DNA of 64,000 bases from Amaranthus tricolor (GCF_026212465.1 NC_080059.1:13652972-13716971); one strand, 5' to 3'; shown: positions 31,930 through 45,400, counted from the stretch's first letter. Program-made: numbers and translations. The notes: generated by a model not told the origin, from the letters alone.

Positions 31930-32092
31930 TTTTTTTATTTTCGAATTTTTAATATTCAACATTATTACACTAATTATTATAATAACATTATCATAATATA
32001 ATAAATTAAAAATTATTCAACACTAGTTCGAAATTCAAAAAAAAAAGAAAATAATTATTTAAACCAGTTGCACAAAAAGTGCGACTGGTTCA
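31841..32092. repeat. GTCGCAC palindromes in ATT/AAT tracts, right end of copy 2
   Basis: At 31861-31893 the arms AATACCAGTCGCAC / GTGCGACCGGTATT surround AAAAA, and they extend on both sides into AAT and ATT runs (31841-31926), giving a hairpin with a stem of about 30 bp or more. A second palindrome AACCAGTTGCAC / GTGCGACTGGTT lies at 32062-32090. Confidence 0.9.
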
Positions 32093-32488
32093 AAAAATTT
32101 TTTTTTTTTTAATTTTGAATCGATTAATTACTTACCGAATCGTTATCATGCTCGTTTTGGTATGCCATTGTTGTTCGATGTAGAGTTATAGCTTATTTAA
32201 CTTAACGTAGTGTTTTTAAAGAGTTTTAGAGAGATAGTACCGTATTTGAATTCGTATATACTACAAGAACGTCTCTGAAAATTCAATATATATAGAGTTC
32301 CGATAATATTGTTATTAGGTGATAATAATGTTATTAAGTGCGATTTACAATTGTTAAACATGTCTTAAGTACAGTAGCATTTTTGTAATTTTTAAAAATC
32401 TAGGGGCAAACTCGTAATTTCATTATTTTTTTGGGGGTGTAGCGATAAAATGAAAAGGTGACGAAGAATTATAACACCCTATAATTAT

Positions 32489-32925
32489 TAGGCATACCTT
32501 TGTCGAGTATTTGCATTGTCCACCTACCTAGTTATGTTTGTCAGCTTCCACTTGCGGTTCCACTAGCATTTGTTACATGAGTCTCCTTTGTTATTCTATG
32601 TCTTTTTGCCAAATGTTTGTCGAAATATTTCGTACTACTACCTAACACATATACATCAATTACCCTAGTAGGGGTTGATGATTACTCTTTTTCTGTTTCT
32701 TTTTTTTCATCAATTTTAAGTGCTTCTTCCACTTTATTTGCATAATCATCTAACACTTACTCATTTTCTTCTTTTAATTTGACTTATAGTTACTAACTGA
32801 TAGTATTGTTGATCATGTCCAAGAAATAGCCTTTTGTTTAGAGCTTGATCCTATTAATGATTTTGCCAATTTACTAGCTTTTTTGTGGCTTTTTTGAAAG
32901 GACGGCATATCAAAAATTAAAGAAA
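32489..32925. other. Spacer between the two tandem PMD-MULE copies
   Basis: About 440 bp of AT-rich sequence without recognisable gene or repeat. The 9-bp TSD of copy 2 ends at 32488. Confidence 0.6.
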
Positions 32926-33197
32926 ACTCAATCCTTATTTTTCGCCACCTTTTTCATTTTATCGTCACCCCTATTTTAAATTAATTTAATAAAATGACGA
33001 AAATGCCCTTGGACTTAAAAATTTTAAAACTTCTATAAAACACTTCAAACTCACTCAAAAACACTTTTATCACTTCAAAAAATACAAAGTCTACACATAA
33101 AATTAATCGAAGCTAAAGTGCGACTGAACCTAGGAGGAGTCATTAACAAAAACTCGAGGTAATTTCTATTTTAATGTAATTCAAAATTAAAAAAAAC

Positions 33198-33363
33198 ATT
33201 ACGAGTTGCACAAAAGGTGCGACTGAACCTAGGAGTAGTCGCACAAAAAGTGCGACTGGACCTAGGAACATTCGCACAAAAAGTATGACTAAACCTAGGT
33301 CCAATCACACTTTTTGTGCGACTCCTCCTAGGTTCAGTCGCACTTTTTGTGCGACTCGTAATT
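33198..33363. repeat. Large nested palindrome of GTCGCAC/CCTAGG units
   Basis: Five units of AGTCGCACAAAAAGTGCGAC type (about 33203-33225, 33236-33258, 33270-33290, 33302-33324, 33334-33357), each itself a hairpin, are linked by CCTAGG-containing spacers. The first two units point one way and the last two are their inverse, so the whole 165 bp forms one near-perfect inverted repeat starting ATTACGAGT and ending ACTCGTAAT. The middle unit (33270-33290) has diverged. Confidence 0.9.
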
Positions 33364-33860
33364 GTTTTTTTTTTTTGAATTTTGAAATTCCTTTTGTTTA
33401 TTTAATTTATTTTTTAAGTTATTATTATTTAATAAATGTTGTAATAAATTATTTTATTTTAATATATTATTATATTATGATAATATTTTTATAATAATTA
33501 GTTTTGAATTTAAATAATTTATTTAAATGTTTAATTATTTTTTAATATAATAATAATATATTAATTAAAATTTAGTTGTTAATAATTTATTAATATAATA
33601 ATTGTTAATAAAATTTTATTTTAGTTGTTAATTAAATTTTAGTTGTTTAATTATTTATTAATATAATAATTGTTTATTTGTTTATATGTGTGAATTATTT
33701 TAGTTGTTAATAATTTATATGATTGTAAGTGTTTATTAAATTTAATTAAATGTTTATTAAATTAATATTTTAAGTGTAATTAAAATTAATATAACTTAAT
33801 GTATTTTTTTATGCTTTTAATTTTTATTAATAGTTTATTAAATTATGAAAATTGTAGTAA

Positions 33861-35057
33861 ATGGCTGGAAATCAAGGAAAAGGAAAAGGCTTGTTTAGAG
33901 AGTTATTGAGCAGCAATAGTTCTAGGCCAAGTTTACTAAGAGGTGATCCCCATGAGAGGGGGGTTATGGGTTCTGCAAGGCGAGCCAGGCAGGAACAGGC
34001 GGCCAGACATAGTCAGACCCAACTTTCGAGTACCCTAGACCATGTGCGTAGTCGCTTTGAGCGCTAGACTAGCCTGCGTAGTAATACGGTCGGCTCAGGT
34101 GATGATGAAACTGATTACGATGAGTCTGTCAGTCGGGAAGAGTCTGTCGGTCAGGATGAGTCTGTTGGTCATCCTGTTGATTGGACGCTCGTCAGAGGGC
34201 ATGCCGGTTAGTTTAGGATTAGAGGGCATAGCACGGCCAACACTTCTGATCACGCAGGAGTCAACCAGGTTGAGGATGCGGCTCCACGGGGGAGGAGGCG
34301 CTCATAGTCCGCGGACATGGACTGGTTGATCACATCACCCCAGCCCCGGGGGCCCTGTTGACACCAGTTTAATACCCAACTGTGGTGGGCACGTAGCAAA
34401 GGTTATATTTGAGGGATTGGAGCGCATGCCTCCGATTTTGGATTGTCGCCCTAGGAAGAGGACGTTGGAGGCGATCATCAGACTGTAGGACATATCTGAT
34501 AAGCTGTACGGGGTGTTACCTGCCATTCCTCTAGGTCGTCTGCCGTACATAATGCACCAGCACATTGATATTGCTCTTATTACAGCCTTTGTGGAGAGGT
34601 GGCGGCCTGATACCAACACCTTCCACATGCCATGGGGGAGATGAACATAATGTTGCACGACGTGCAATGCATTTTAGGAGTTGGCATTGACAGTTCACTT
34701 CCTGCTGAACCTGCTGATGGTGACTGGAAGCTTGGCCTGGCCGGTCTGTTTGGGGAGCCAAAGTCGGAGCTACGTAAGAAGGGGTACTTCACCAGCGGGA
34801 GGATTAACGTTGGTGAAATGTTGCCGCTATGCCACCGTTCTCAGTCTCTAGAGATTCAGACTACTGCATATTACATGGCTATAGTGGGTTGCACGCTGCT
34901 GGTGGATAAGACTAGAATCGGGATACGGCCTCACCTTATACTTGCTGTGACTGCTGATCAGGATGAGATTGCTTGGGGTGCAGTGACGCTAGCTAACATG
35001 TATCGCCAATTGGGTATGGCGACAAGGACTGGGTGCAATACTATTGCTGATTGTCAA
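33861..35057 (+). pseudogene. Plant mobile domain gene relic, copy 3 (5' part)
   Basis: It begins with a good ATG (MAGNQGKGKGLFRELLSSNS), then DPHERGVMGSARRARQEQAA and STLDHVRSRFER, where an in-frame TAG occurs at about 34064. Later, in several frames, come HPVDWTLVRGHAG, GEMNIMLHDVQCILGVGIDS, LAGLFGEPKSELRKKGYF, YYMAIVGCTLLVDKTRIGI and TADQDEIAWGAVTLANMYRQ, ending TRTGCNTIADCQ where the element is cut. In this copy the residues that are stops in copy 2 are still coding (TADQDEIAWG against TAD-stop-HDIAWG), so copies 2 and 3 degenerated independently. Confidence 0.75.
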
Positions 35058-36409
35058 TAAAGAAGAACGACGACAACTCATAACCATAAAGAACAGCGCA
35101 GCCAAAGGAGTCCCCCGGCTCGAGAACGATAAAGAGATGTAACTATACGGAAAAGATAAAATACATGCCTATATAGAAAATAAATAAGTAGAACCAACAA
35201 AAAAAACAAAACTTAATAACAAAAAAAACGAGATAAGCAAAAGGGCAAGAACACCAAAAGGTAAGCTAGGAGGACAATTAGCGGTGGCGGGAGTTGCCGG
35301 CTGATGGAGAAGCAGCGCCGCCGTTGGCCGGGTTGATTACGGCCGGTGATTGTGGCGTTTAATTGCAAGGGAAGAATGAAGGAGACGGTTTCAGATAAGT
35401 GTTTTTAATTCGCTTTGAGTCTGTTTTTTTTTTTTTTTTGAATAGTGCTATTAAAATTTATTTTATACAATATTACAACATGATGGCTTTTACTATATAT
35501 GTGATAACTTAAAGCATATATATGATGAACCTAGCGTTGTGAATTTAAATTAAGGATGAATATAGTCTTATTATTGTTTTAAAGTGTCCATTGACTTGAT
35601 ACCAAGTGGTTTATTAAAGATACATCGATAATAATTCCATAAATAGTATAAAATGTAGATATCATTCTAATAATCTATTTTTAATGTCAGATCTATCAAA
35701 ATAAAATTGATTTTAAATAATACAATAAATTACATTTTGAAGGTCTAACTTACATCCCTGATCAAGAGGTTTTCCAACAACAAACTTCGCTACCAAGGAT
35801 GGTGCACAAGATATGTTCTTTAAGATATTCACATACATTGTTTCTTAGATTTACATGTATTTTTGGGTATTATTGTTGAAGTATAATTCTAAGAAGGAGT
35901 ACTTCTACTTATTTAGAGATAGGACATGTCATTGGCCCTTTGGCGCAATTAGATAGACTATTTCAACATTGCCGATATCAATTTACATATACACCATCAC
36001 ATTGAGGAAAAGGCAGCAGAAAAAAGCCACAATAAGATATCTGAGAAATATAATTAGAACAAGTAACAAATTAAATAATCTAGTTCCAAAGATTAAATTT
36101 CTAATCCTTTGAAACAAAAATTTTAATGGCATTATATAAGGGAATGGGGCAGTAAGTAATCCTTTTATGTCAGTTGCGTATGTACACTATAAGCTGCACT
36201 AAACCAACCACTTTGCATATAAATAGATAGGCACCACCGCGTCATTCACCAACATATACAGCCTCCTCTTGTACTAATTGGTGGCGCCATATTCCCAATG
36301 TCGGTATTATCTAACAGAAGAAAGATTTCTTTCCAAACTCGTGTATGGATTAAGGACACAGTGCAAACTGCGTATGATGTGCACCTAGATACAAAGGACT
36401 CCGCAGTAC
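35058..36409. other. Unassigned DNA between the truncated MULE and the transporter gene
   Basis: 35058-35400 is an A-rich then GC-rich block (GGCGGTGGCGGGAGTTGCCG near 35281) of unknown origin that truncates the PMD-MULE, followed by a poly-T run at about 35428-35445. This would suit the end of a retroposed piece on the minus strand, but I cannot name it. The remainder is AT-rich; the 3' UTR of the transporter probably lies within the last few hundred bases. Confidence 0.4.
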
Positions 36410-39400
36410 TCACATTTCAGGTCCATTGTCGGTAGCGTAAAAGCTATATAGGTCACTTAGAATAGCTACTGTACTAGATAACACTGCTAATGGAATCATT
36501 ATCCAAGATATTAGTCGATCTTTTCTTGTTGCAATGGAGTGCTTGTCCCTGCAACAGTTAATGTTTTCATTAAGAGGTCATCGACCGCAAAAAATTAATA
36601 AAATAGAAAAGCAGGGTTCCTTAAATTAAGTTAATCCTCAAACTTCACATACTTCTTCCGTATATCATTAGAGTTATTTCATTAGGAGCACCAAGTTAAG
36701 CTGATTTTTTGCAGTGAAAAGTGAGCTGAGGTGACTAAAATTTCACAGGGCTTAGGCATTGAGACTAGAAATATGAGCAACATATCAAGTGTCAGGTTCA
36801 AATTATCGACAAGGAAACCTCGTCATGGAATATGGGTGCAAGAACACGAGCCACTAGACATTCTTTATTATAAATGACTAGCATGTCAGCAATTTTCACT
36901 GTATAATGTAGAGAAGCATATACACATATTATTGGATCGGTTTTTTTGCTTATTGAAATTCTTATATTAGGGCCCATTGTCTAGCACATTTCACACAACT
37001 CTCATCTCTATCTCATTACTAGATATGCAATGTAAAGAAATGTGGATCAAGATACCTTAGTGTCAGGGGAACATCCAAGTGTCATGTTCTGATTTTAAAA
37101 ACCAAAACCTTCACAATTCAAGTGACCAAAAAGGGTAAAACATTAATAAGAACTCAAAGTTACAGCACATTGCACATAGGTCAAGTTTATAAAACAATGT
37201 TCCCGATGTACTGAGAATAGCAAACTTCAAACGAATTTGTTATAGAATAAACAAGAGATTCACCCAAAAGACTAGCCTAGAGGTGAGAAAACCCATTTAT
37301 TCTATATACCCTACATTAATTTCCCAAACTACAGACGTGGGACAAAGTCCCATAAACTTGTAATGGCCTCAAATCCATTCCATCACATTCAAACCCACAT
37401 AAATTCCAACGTCCTCCTTGGTCACGATTGGCTTAAGCCAAACTACCACTCTGTGGGATCCACGTTGGTCACGGCTACATTGGCTGCGATTGGTTTAATC
37501 CAGACCACCACTCCATACAATCATAGACCACCACTCTGAGTCGGCTATGATACTATTGTTACAGAATAAACAAGAAACTCATCCAAAAGACTAGTCTAGT
37601 AGGTGAGAGAGCCCATTTACTCTATAAACCCCACATTAGTTGCTCATAAAAACGATGTGAGACAAAGTCTCGTAACCTTATAAAGGCTTCAAATCCATTC
37701 CAGTATAGACTCATCTACCCATTACAACAAAAAAGAGTATTACCTCAGTGCAATTGCAGCCGGAAATATGTATCCAACAGACATAGTAGCAGTAGCACCA
37801 GTGAACTGAAATGCATCCCAAATGCTAGGTACAAAGTTGGCCCCAAGAAATATTAAACACATAAGGAATGCAGTCACTGAGTAGAATCTCTTGTTATCAT
37901 ATGCTAAAGGTATGGCATGTGAAAAGAGCAGGCCATCCACATTGAGGCGAAGGGAGTAGAAAACAATAGGAAAAACAAGCATCAAGTGGATACCATAACT
38001 AACTCGAACCACATCATCCAGTAATGAGCTATATGGAACCCCAAGGTCACCATCAAAGTTCGCAAGTACATCGTCCAATGTCTGTTCGCCGAACAAAAGG
38101 AACCCAAAAAAGCTTGTGGCAACATAAACAGAGGAGCACAATGTGAGTGATGTCTTAACAATAGACTTCATCTGGGACTGGTCTGTAAGCTCGTTCTCAA
38201 TAGGATGAACTGAAAAGCAAGTGACAAAACAGATGAGTCCAGGATTGCATTCCAAATGCAGAATAGAAATATCAAGCAGTATTGTTCCATGAATTTATCG
38301 GTGACAATTGACTAAAATCAATAAAGAAGCCAGAATTTTTCCATGACTTTTTAAATTGGTTAGAAACTGTTCAACAAAGCAAGCAAGTTACGTCTAATTG
38401 ATTTTATGCTTCACGTATACAAATTGTTAAAAAAAAAAGATAGATGAATTGTTACATCATTTGTCCATTCTCGATGAGAGCAAAATATATTTCTTTGGTA
38501 TTGGATTATAATATAATATAATATAGTAAAATGCCTCATTAAAACACGTGCACTCCTTATTTACGTGTAATTACATATGATTTTTGCTAACGGTAAAAAT
38601 TGAAAGCAACTATTTTTCAGTTATAAGGGTAAGTTTGCGCATATCTGACCCACTAAATTGTTACTAGGTGGGAACCACTTGATAGTTTTGGGGTAATGAA
38701 ATGTTGTACGCATTGTATACTTCTATATACCATTCTCTTTGGAAGGTATCTATCCCATTTCTGCTACTTGGTGATACTGGTCAGTTCAGGTGTCACGTAC
38801 TCATGCATTATAATCTACACAAGCCTACTTGTTATTCCAATATCTTTATTAACAGAAGTGCAAATTAATTACACATGCAATGATTGACAAGTGAATACTT
38901 CTCTCTAGACATGATCTATGGACTATGGACTATGGACTGGTTCTCTAGTGGTTTTCAATGGTGGATGATGATTGTGATAGAGGATTTTATCTTTGGTAAA
39001 GGGAGGCAAACAAGTAGTTTTCCTTTCTTTTTTGTAGGCTTAGTTATCCAAACAAAGGAAAATGAATTTTTTCTTTGTGTCTCCCATGAACACCATTTAT
39101 GATTTCTATTTGATTTTTTATATTCCTCACATTTCTTCCCTCCTCCATCGCTTCTCTCTCTTTCCTAATTCCCTATTCACGCAATGTGTATAGACAGTTC
39201 CAATAAAGAAGGGACATACATTTTCGAAGCATACAAATAAAATACTAAATTATATGTGATTATGATAGAAGCTCCAGCTTGGTATATAAAGTTTGTTGGC
39301 TACCGTGTCTTATCCCTACAGAGCTGTCAAGTACTCAAATGGACCTGAGAGTTAAACTAAATCTTAAGACAACATAAGTGGTTTAATTAGAAGTTATTAA

Positions 39401-42400
39401 AAAGTAGCAACAGTTCAATATTTAATACATTTAGTCATTTACACATTTTAGGTGGAGAGTTACTGGAGACTAAAAACTTACCATTGTGGTGGCAAATATA
39501 TGCAGTAACTAGAATTGGGATAGTTGTAAAGAGCTTCCAGAATGATGCTTGGTCCACTAGTTCGGGAAACAATGAAGGTATTTTTGTGGTTCCTTCTAAC
39601 AACTTTACAATAGTCACTCCTGCTGTTATTGCAACAAAAACAATAGCCAAACCCACTGACAAGGCTGAAGTATACCTCAATGAATCTACACAATAAAAAA
39701 TGATAAAAAAGGACAGTTAGAAGCAATATAATTGTTGCAGAATGCAACAAATGTGCATTGAGATCAGTATTTTAGCATTATCATCATTAGAGCAGTCTCA
39801 CAATAGACACAATAAATTTATGTATTTAAGAGTTCCTTCACTGTCAGAAAACGAAAACTGAACCTAAGCCAAACCAAAGTTTTGATAACCAAAAGGAAAT
39901 ACCGTTAAAAATGGCAGTTTTGACCAACATCAACAACAAGAATAAACTTCATCAACGTACTCGGTAGATTAACCAATCATAATAAATGTAGCATCCAACT
40001 TATAAACAGCCATAATTTTGAAACAATCTATCAAGAGAGGTTAATCTACCCAGTATTCACCGGAAGACATGACTCCTAATAATTAAAGCCAAAACAAGTG
40101 TCTGTTAGTTCCAAGAATGCTTAGTTTTCCAAGCCTCTCTATTAAAACACTAGTTTTATAAGAGCACATTTTCAGTAACATGTCTAATAGGCTGGAATAA
40201 TTATCTTGAAAATGGTCTACATAACTAAGGAAGAAACAAAATCAGATTTGCACAGTTCCACTACTGTGGCTGCCGCAGCTGGATATGGAGGTCGCTAGGC
40301 TTGTGTATACAACCTTACTATTTGTAATAAGGAATCATGTAAAATCAAAAGGGAACTAAGAGGCAGAGACCGATCTTACATGTTAAATTTTGAGTGAGTA
40401 GTCTTTTTTCTATTTCAAAATTCATTTATTTAGATAATATTTTACTCCTTTCAGTGCAAAGTCCATTTATTTAGAAAATATTTTACACCTTTCAGTGCAA
40501 AATATCACTCCAAACCCATTATTATACTTAAGTATATTGAAAATAGGAGTTAATTCACAAATTGGTTTACCAAATCCAATGACACAAACAACATACAAAG
40601 ACAAAATTCTAAGTTCATTTTAACTAAGCTAATAGTGATCAGGCTTGGACTCCACCAGTCCAGACTATTAGAGTATTATGCCACCTCAAGTGCTCAACAT
40701 AAGCCAGAAGTGGTTAGAACTTAAAAAGCCATAACTAATGTGGTATCGAGTATTATGTCACTATCCCAATGCCAAGTAGGGGTCCCACTTTTCAATATCT
40801 TAAAATCTTATATTTTTCTTTATATTTCTTCTTTCATTTCCAAACGGAGCTCATCAATTCTGAAATGAACTAATCATTTCTGACATAACTTCTAATTTGT
40901 TAAATGAATTCCTCATTTCTGAAAGCAGTTCAGTCTATTTCTGAATTTTAACTTCCAATATGTCTGAAGGATTTGCAATATCTATAGACTCACCAGAAGA
41001 AAGCCTGTCTGAGGCTAAATCTAAAGATGAAGGTGGTAGAAAAGTTATTCAAAGCAGAACCGGAAACACATTTGAAAAATAGTTTGTGGAATAATTATAT
41101 AAGCCATTAATATAATGTTCTAGTTGACAATACATGTAATTATGGTTGCTTGTACTTGGAATAAAAAGGGATTCAGCAATACCTTCAAAGCCACCAAGTC
41201 AAATTGGTCTTTCTTGGTCTTTACTCATAGCTCAGAAATATTCCTTTTATTTCTTTTTTACTAAGCACTTTTCCGTTTTAATCTATTTCCTTTTGACGCA
41301 TAGTTATCCCTAACATACCCCCACTATTCATACTTTTGGCCTCGCCATTCAACCTTTACATACCCAAAAACAACAAGAATGCAAGGCCTTAATCCCAATG
41401 AGATGGGATCGGCCACATGAACCACATAAATCATGGGAAATTATCACTAACAAAGATTAATCAATTCCTATCTACTACTAACAAATATTATTGGATCGTC
41501 CTTTACTAACAAATTATCACTAGCACTCTGTCTGCTATCTCTACACCCACATGGGCCTTTACATGAGCATGGCAACATTTTTCAAAGTTTTATAAGTAAT
41601 ACTAATATAGACAAATAAAAGGAAAGAAAGTTTATTAAATATACATTTGATTATATTTGAGCAATTTATGATGTGATATCGAGAAATCAAATAGAGTAAT
41701 TGGAATTTTTTTTATTTAAACCATTATGGGCACTTATAATTTTCTCATTATCTTCATGAAGCTAAGCTTTTTGAAGTTAACTAAACTACTTTTATACTTT
41801 GGAGGCTAGGCAATCTTTGTTGGATGGAAGTGTGCAGACCATGCCGACTTCATGTCTCCTAGGCTCTCCAGATATTGCTCAATTGTAATTAACTTTCACA
41901 CTCATGATGATCATGATGATAGATCTTAGCTGTTCTGGAACTACCTTGCACCAAATGCGCTAGCCCTTTTTCCTAAAACAATCAAAGTTACTGCTTTGCC
42001 CATTAGTATGCCAATATTTTTATTTTAGTTCGTCCTTGTTGCATTACAACATTTTCATTTTAGATGATATCCTCACCAATTTCTTTAATTCTTATCTGCA
42101 TATTTTCCATTATTTTCTCTCTCTCTCTCTTTTAATCCTATCTACACAATTTAATGTCCCCACCATTTTCTTGATATTTGTAAAATCGTGTGGTGTGACA
42201 ATATCATGGGAAAAGAGCTAGTATCGTTTAAATGTCTGTGAGTTTTTGAATGATAATTGTTTAAGACTAAGTTACTAAATTACCAACTCTTCATACCTAT
42301 CTGCACTTTTCAAGACAAATGGACACTCTTGATCTAATTGTTGATTTCAATTATGACACAAGATGTGAAAAGCTAAAGTACCTCATTTAATGTTTGCTAA

Positions 42401-45400
42401 TAATTTTTCCATAATGCAAACAAAAGTTTGTATAGCATTATATTGGCCGCATTGTAAAGGTTTTCTAGAAAAACGAACTGATATTCCCAGCGTTGTAAAA
42501 GTGTTAAAAAAACCATATTTTGGGTCGTATCAAGGGTTATCTCATGCTTTTGACTAACATTTACGTGTTACGATAATTGCATCACTCTTGTTACCGCTTC
42601 ACCATTCCGTCACCACGATGGTGACCATTAGCGTCTCTCTTCATGAACTTATCACATCTCTTTTCTACCGTATAATTTGATGTTTTCTTGAATTTTCTTC
42701 AGCTTCAAACTCATGTTTTTTATCAGCTAATTTAGACAACAGATGTGTCAATTTTACTAGTATTACACTATTACTAATATCGAGGGAGCTTCGAATCAGA
42801 ATGTTGATATATAAAAACGTATTATAATCATTAAGGTACTTAAGTATGCTTATCGAGGGAGTTGTTTATTCTGTGGTTGGCTTGTTATCATATATTACCA
42901 AATGCATACTTAGCTCATTGACTGCATGGAATTTCTCCTGCTCTACACTGTATAACCTTTCTCAGCAAGAACCGGAGGGTGAAGAGTATTAAACACCACT
43001 TTTCCCTTAACTAATGCTGTTGAGGTGAGATGTGAACTACCTAGGGGTGAAACTTATTCGGATTAAAACCGCAAACCAAACCAGACCAAACCGAATAACA
43101 AATATGGTTTGGTGATTTTTTAAATTTGGTTTGGATTAGGTTTGTAAATTAAAAAACTGAAATAATTAGGTTTGAGAAATTCCAAAACCGAAAACCGAAT
43201 AATGAGACCGAACACCGAAATAATTAGAATTTTTATAGTGTAGCCCAGGCCCAAAACATGCTAACCCTAAATCCCTAATTCAATCCCATACCCACACGGC
43301 GTCCCAGTTCATTTTCATCTTCCGTTCTTTCTTTCTTCCCTAATGGCTAACCCTAATCTTCTTACTTTCTCTTTCATTTCATTTTCTTGTTCCAGCTCCT
43401 CGCCTCCATTCTCTCCCTAGCCCTTTCTTCTTCAAATTTGTTCGTCTTCACCCTAGAGTTTTAGGTATTTCTACTCTTCAAGTTTAGTTCATTGATTTTC
43501 GTTTAATATCTATCAAATCTGTTCATCTTTGTTTTTTGTGTTTAATCTTTGTTCGATTTAGGGTTCGTGTTCTTCCATTTTTGCTTGTTTACTGTTTTTC
43601 TGGGTTTAGTCTTCTTCCAATTTTTTTTTTTGTTCGATTTGATTTTGTGTTTAATTTTCTGGGTTTAATGTGTTCGTTTAGGGTTCGATTTAGGGTCTTT
43701 TGTGTTTAATCTTTGTTTTTCGTGTTCTTCCATTTTTGCTTGTTCGATTTAATTCGGCCTAATTCGGTATGGCGGTTTGGATTCGGTCTAAACATATAAA
43801 ATGCGGTTCGGTTCGGTTCGGTCAAGAAACTAATTTGGTTTGGTGTTGGTCTGAAAATATGGAGACCGAATAAAATATGGTTCGATTTGGTTTTGATGAA
43901 AGTCCAAACCGTAGACCGAACTTTCACCCCTAGAACTACCTACTTGCATGGTACAAAAGTTCGAGAAGGAAAGGAAACAGAGCTAGGCGATATAGTGTGG
44001 GTTTTTCTAGAACAATTCATGGGGTCAGGATTTGAAGGAGCACAATATTTTTCAACGGAAGAAACATGTGCATTGAACATATTTACAAGCAGCTAGGAGT
44101 TGAAAGTTCATACAAAGTGTGCTAAATGTTTGTAAGAATACATTCAGACTCAGTCAAGGGAGAAAAATAAGAAGTCTAAGAGTCATAGAATTTTCAATTG
44201 CGAGTCTTTTAAGTAGCAACGTTTGCACCTTGAGTAGAATGATTTTCCATCTCTTTTGAAGCAAAGCGACAATAAAATGAAGGATATTTTTCAATTAAGT
44301 TAGGTATTATTCAAAGCTCTCTATCTAAGATTGCATTTGCAGAGCATGGAGAGCTTACAGGGAGAGTTAATATTTGATATTAAAAGTAGAACTATGATAA
44401 TTAGTATTTAGAGCTAATAGAGGTCGTAATATTCACCAAGTGAACTTCAATCTTATGCTAATCTTGCTCTCTATTGGAATTAAGGCTTTGGTATTAGTCT
44501 TTATCTCAATTATTGACGCATCATCTTAGAACAATGAATAGTCTAAACTACCTTAATCAAAATAATTAAATCATATTAGTTAATTAAAAGTTCCATTGGT
44601 TGGAAATATCCATTAGTAATTAGCTATATTTTGAAAAAAACCCTCAGAAAGAAAAGGTATTAGTTGACTCATGATGGATGACATTAAAAAAAGAAATAAA
44701 GACCTACGCTCTACAGTTTGTGCAATGCCTGTCAGGACGGCAGTGAACAACATTTTACACCTAATAACTAAGAAGAAACGAAGTGGGTTAACCATTAAAA
44801 TTGAGCTTAAACGTTCATCAACTTAAACCCAAAAACAAAGGAGATTTCTTTTTTTTTTTTCCCTGAAAACTAACTTTAGCTACGATATGGACATCTATAA
44901 GAAGACAAAAATCTGACAATCATAATTCCTATTTGCATAAGAAACTAAGCCTATTAATCAATTAATAAATTATCAACAAAAAGCAGAATAGTTTTCTTAC
45001 CAACACGCTTAAGAGAAATGAGAGGGGAAATAACAAAAAATGTGGTTAAAAGAAGCCAAGTTGAGCGTGAGGTCCACCACCATTGTTGTCCAAACCATTC
45101 CTCCATTAGACCTTTATGGTGTGATCCCTTTGACCACGTTCCCGCCAGCACATCCCCTGCACCGAAACAATAATTTTCTTTTAACTATTCAATAAGAATA
45201 CAATTACAATTACCATTAATCAACAAATTAGTGAAAAAAATAATTAATTTAGAATTCATAAACCCGAAAACTAAATTCAAAAATGGTGGTAAGGGTTACG
45301 ACATTGATCGATTAGACCACAGCCGTTATCAGCAAATTAGTGAAATATACATTCAAATTAAAATTCATAAACCCTAAATTATATTCAAAAATCATGAATG

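Larger units (their letters stand above)
28065..32479 (+). mobile_element. Complete PMD-carrying MULE, copy 2 (no transposase)
   Basis: The terminal inverted repeats are at least 100 bp: the left side reads TTCTTCGCCACCCTTTTCAT from 28074, and the right side, in inverse, reads TTCTTCGTCACCTTTTCATT, followed on both by TTTATCG, C-rich CACCCCC, AATGAAATTACGA and TTTG(C/T)C. A perfect 9-bp target duplication TATAATTAT flanks the element. The total is 4415 bp. Inside are GTCGCAC palindromes at both ends (28421-28897 and 31861-32092) and one gene relic of the plant-mobile-domain type on plus. No transposase is present, so the element is non-autonomous and would depend on one like that at 2514-4252. 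Confidence 0.85.
32928..35057 (+). mobile_element. Truncated PMD-carrying MULE, copy 3
   Basis: The left TIR (TTTTTCGCCACCTTTTTCAT, TTTATCGTCACCCC, from about 32938) is followed by the same interior as copy 2 (TTTATCACTT, AATTAATCG(A/G)AGCTAAAG, CTCGAGGTAATTTCT), then the large palindrome, then the PMD gene start. The element stops abruptly at about 35057 within the first PMD exon; the right TIR, introns and last exons are missing. It has the same orientation as copy 2, about 440 bp downstream. Confidence 0.75.

Noticed and set aside
31678..31962. 94-residue minus ORF with a run of asparagines
   Set aside because: The Asn run is the translated ATT/AAT microsatellite beside a GTCGCAC hairpin.
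33198..33363. CRISPR-like array
   Set aside because: Repeats alternate in orientation and are palindromes inside a plant MULE; spacers are shared linkers (CCTAGG), not unique.
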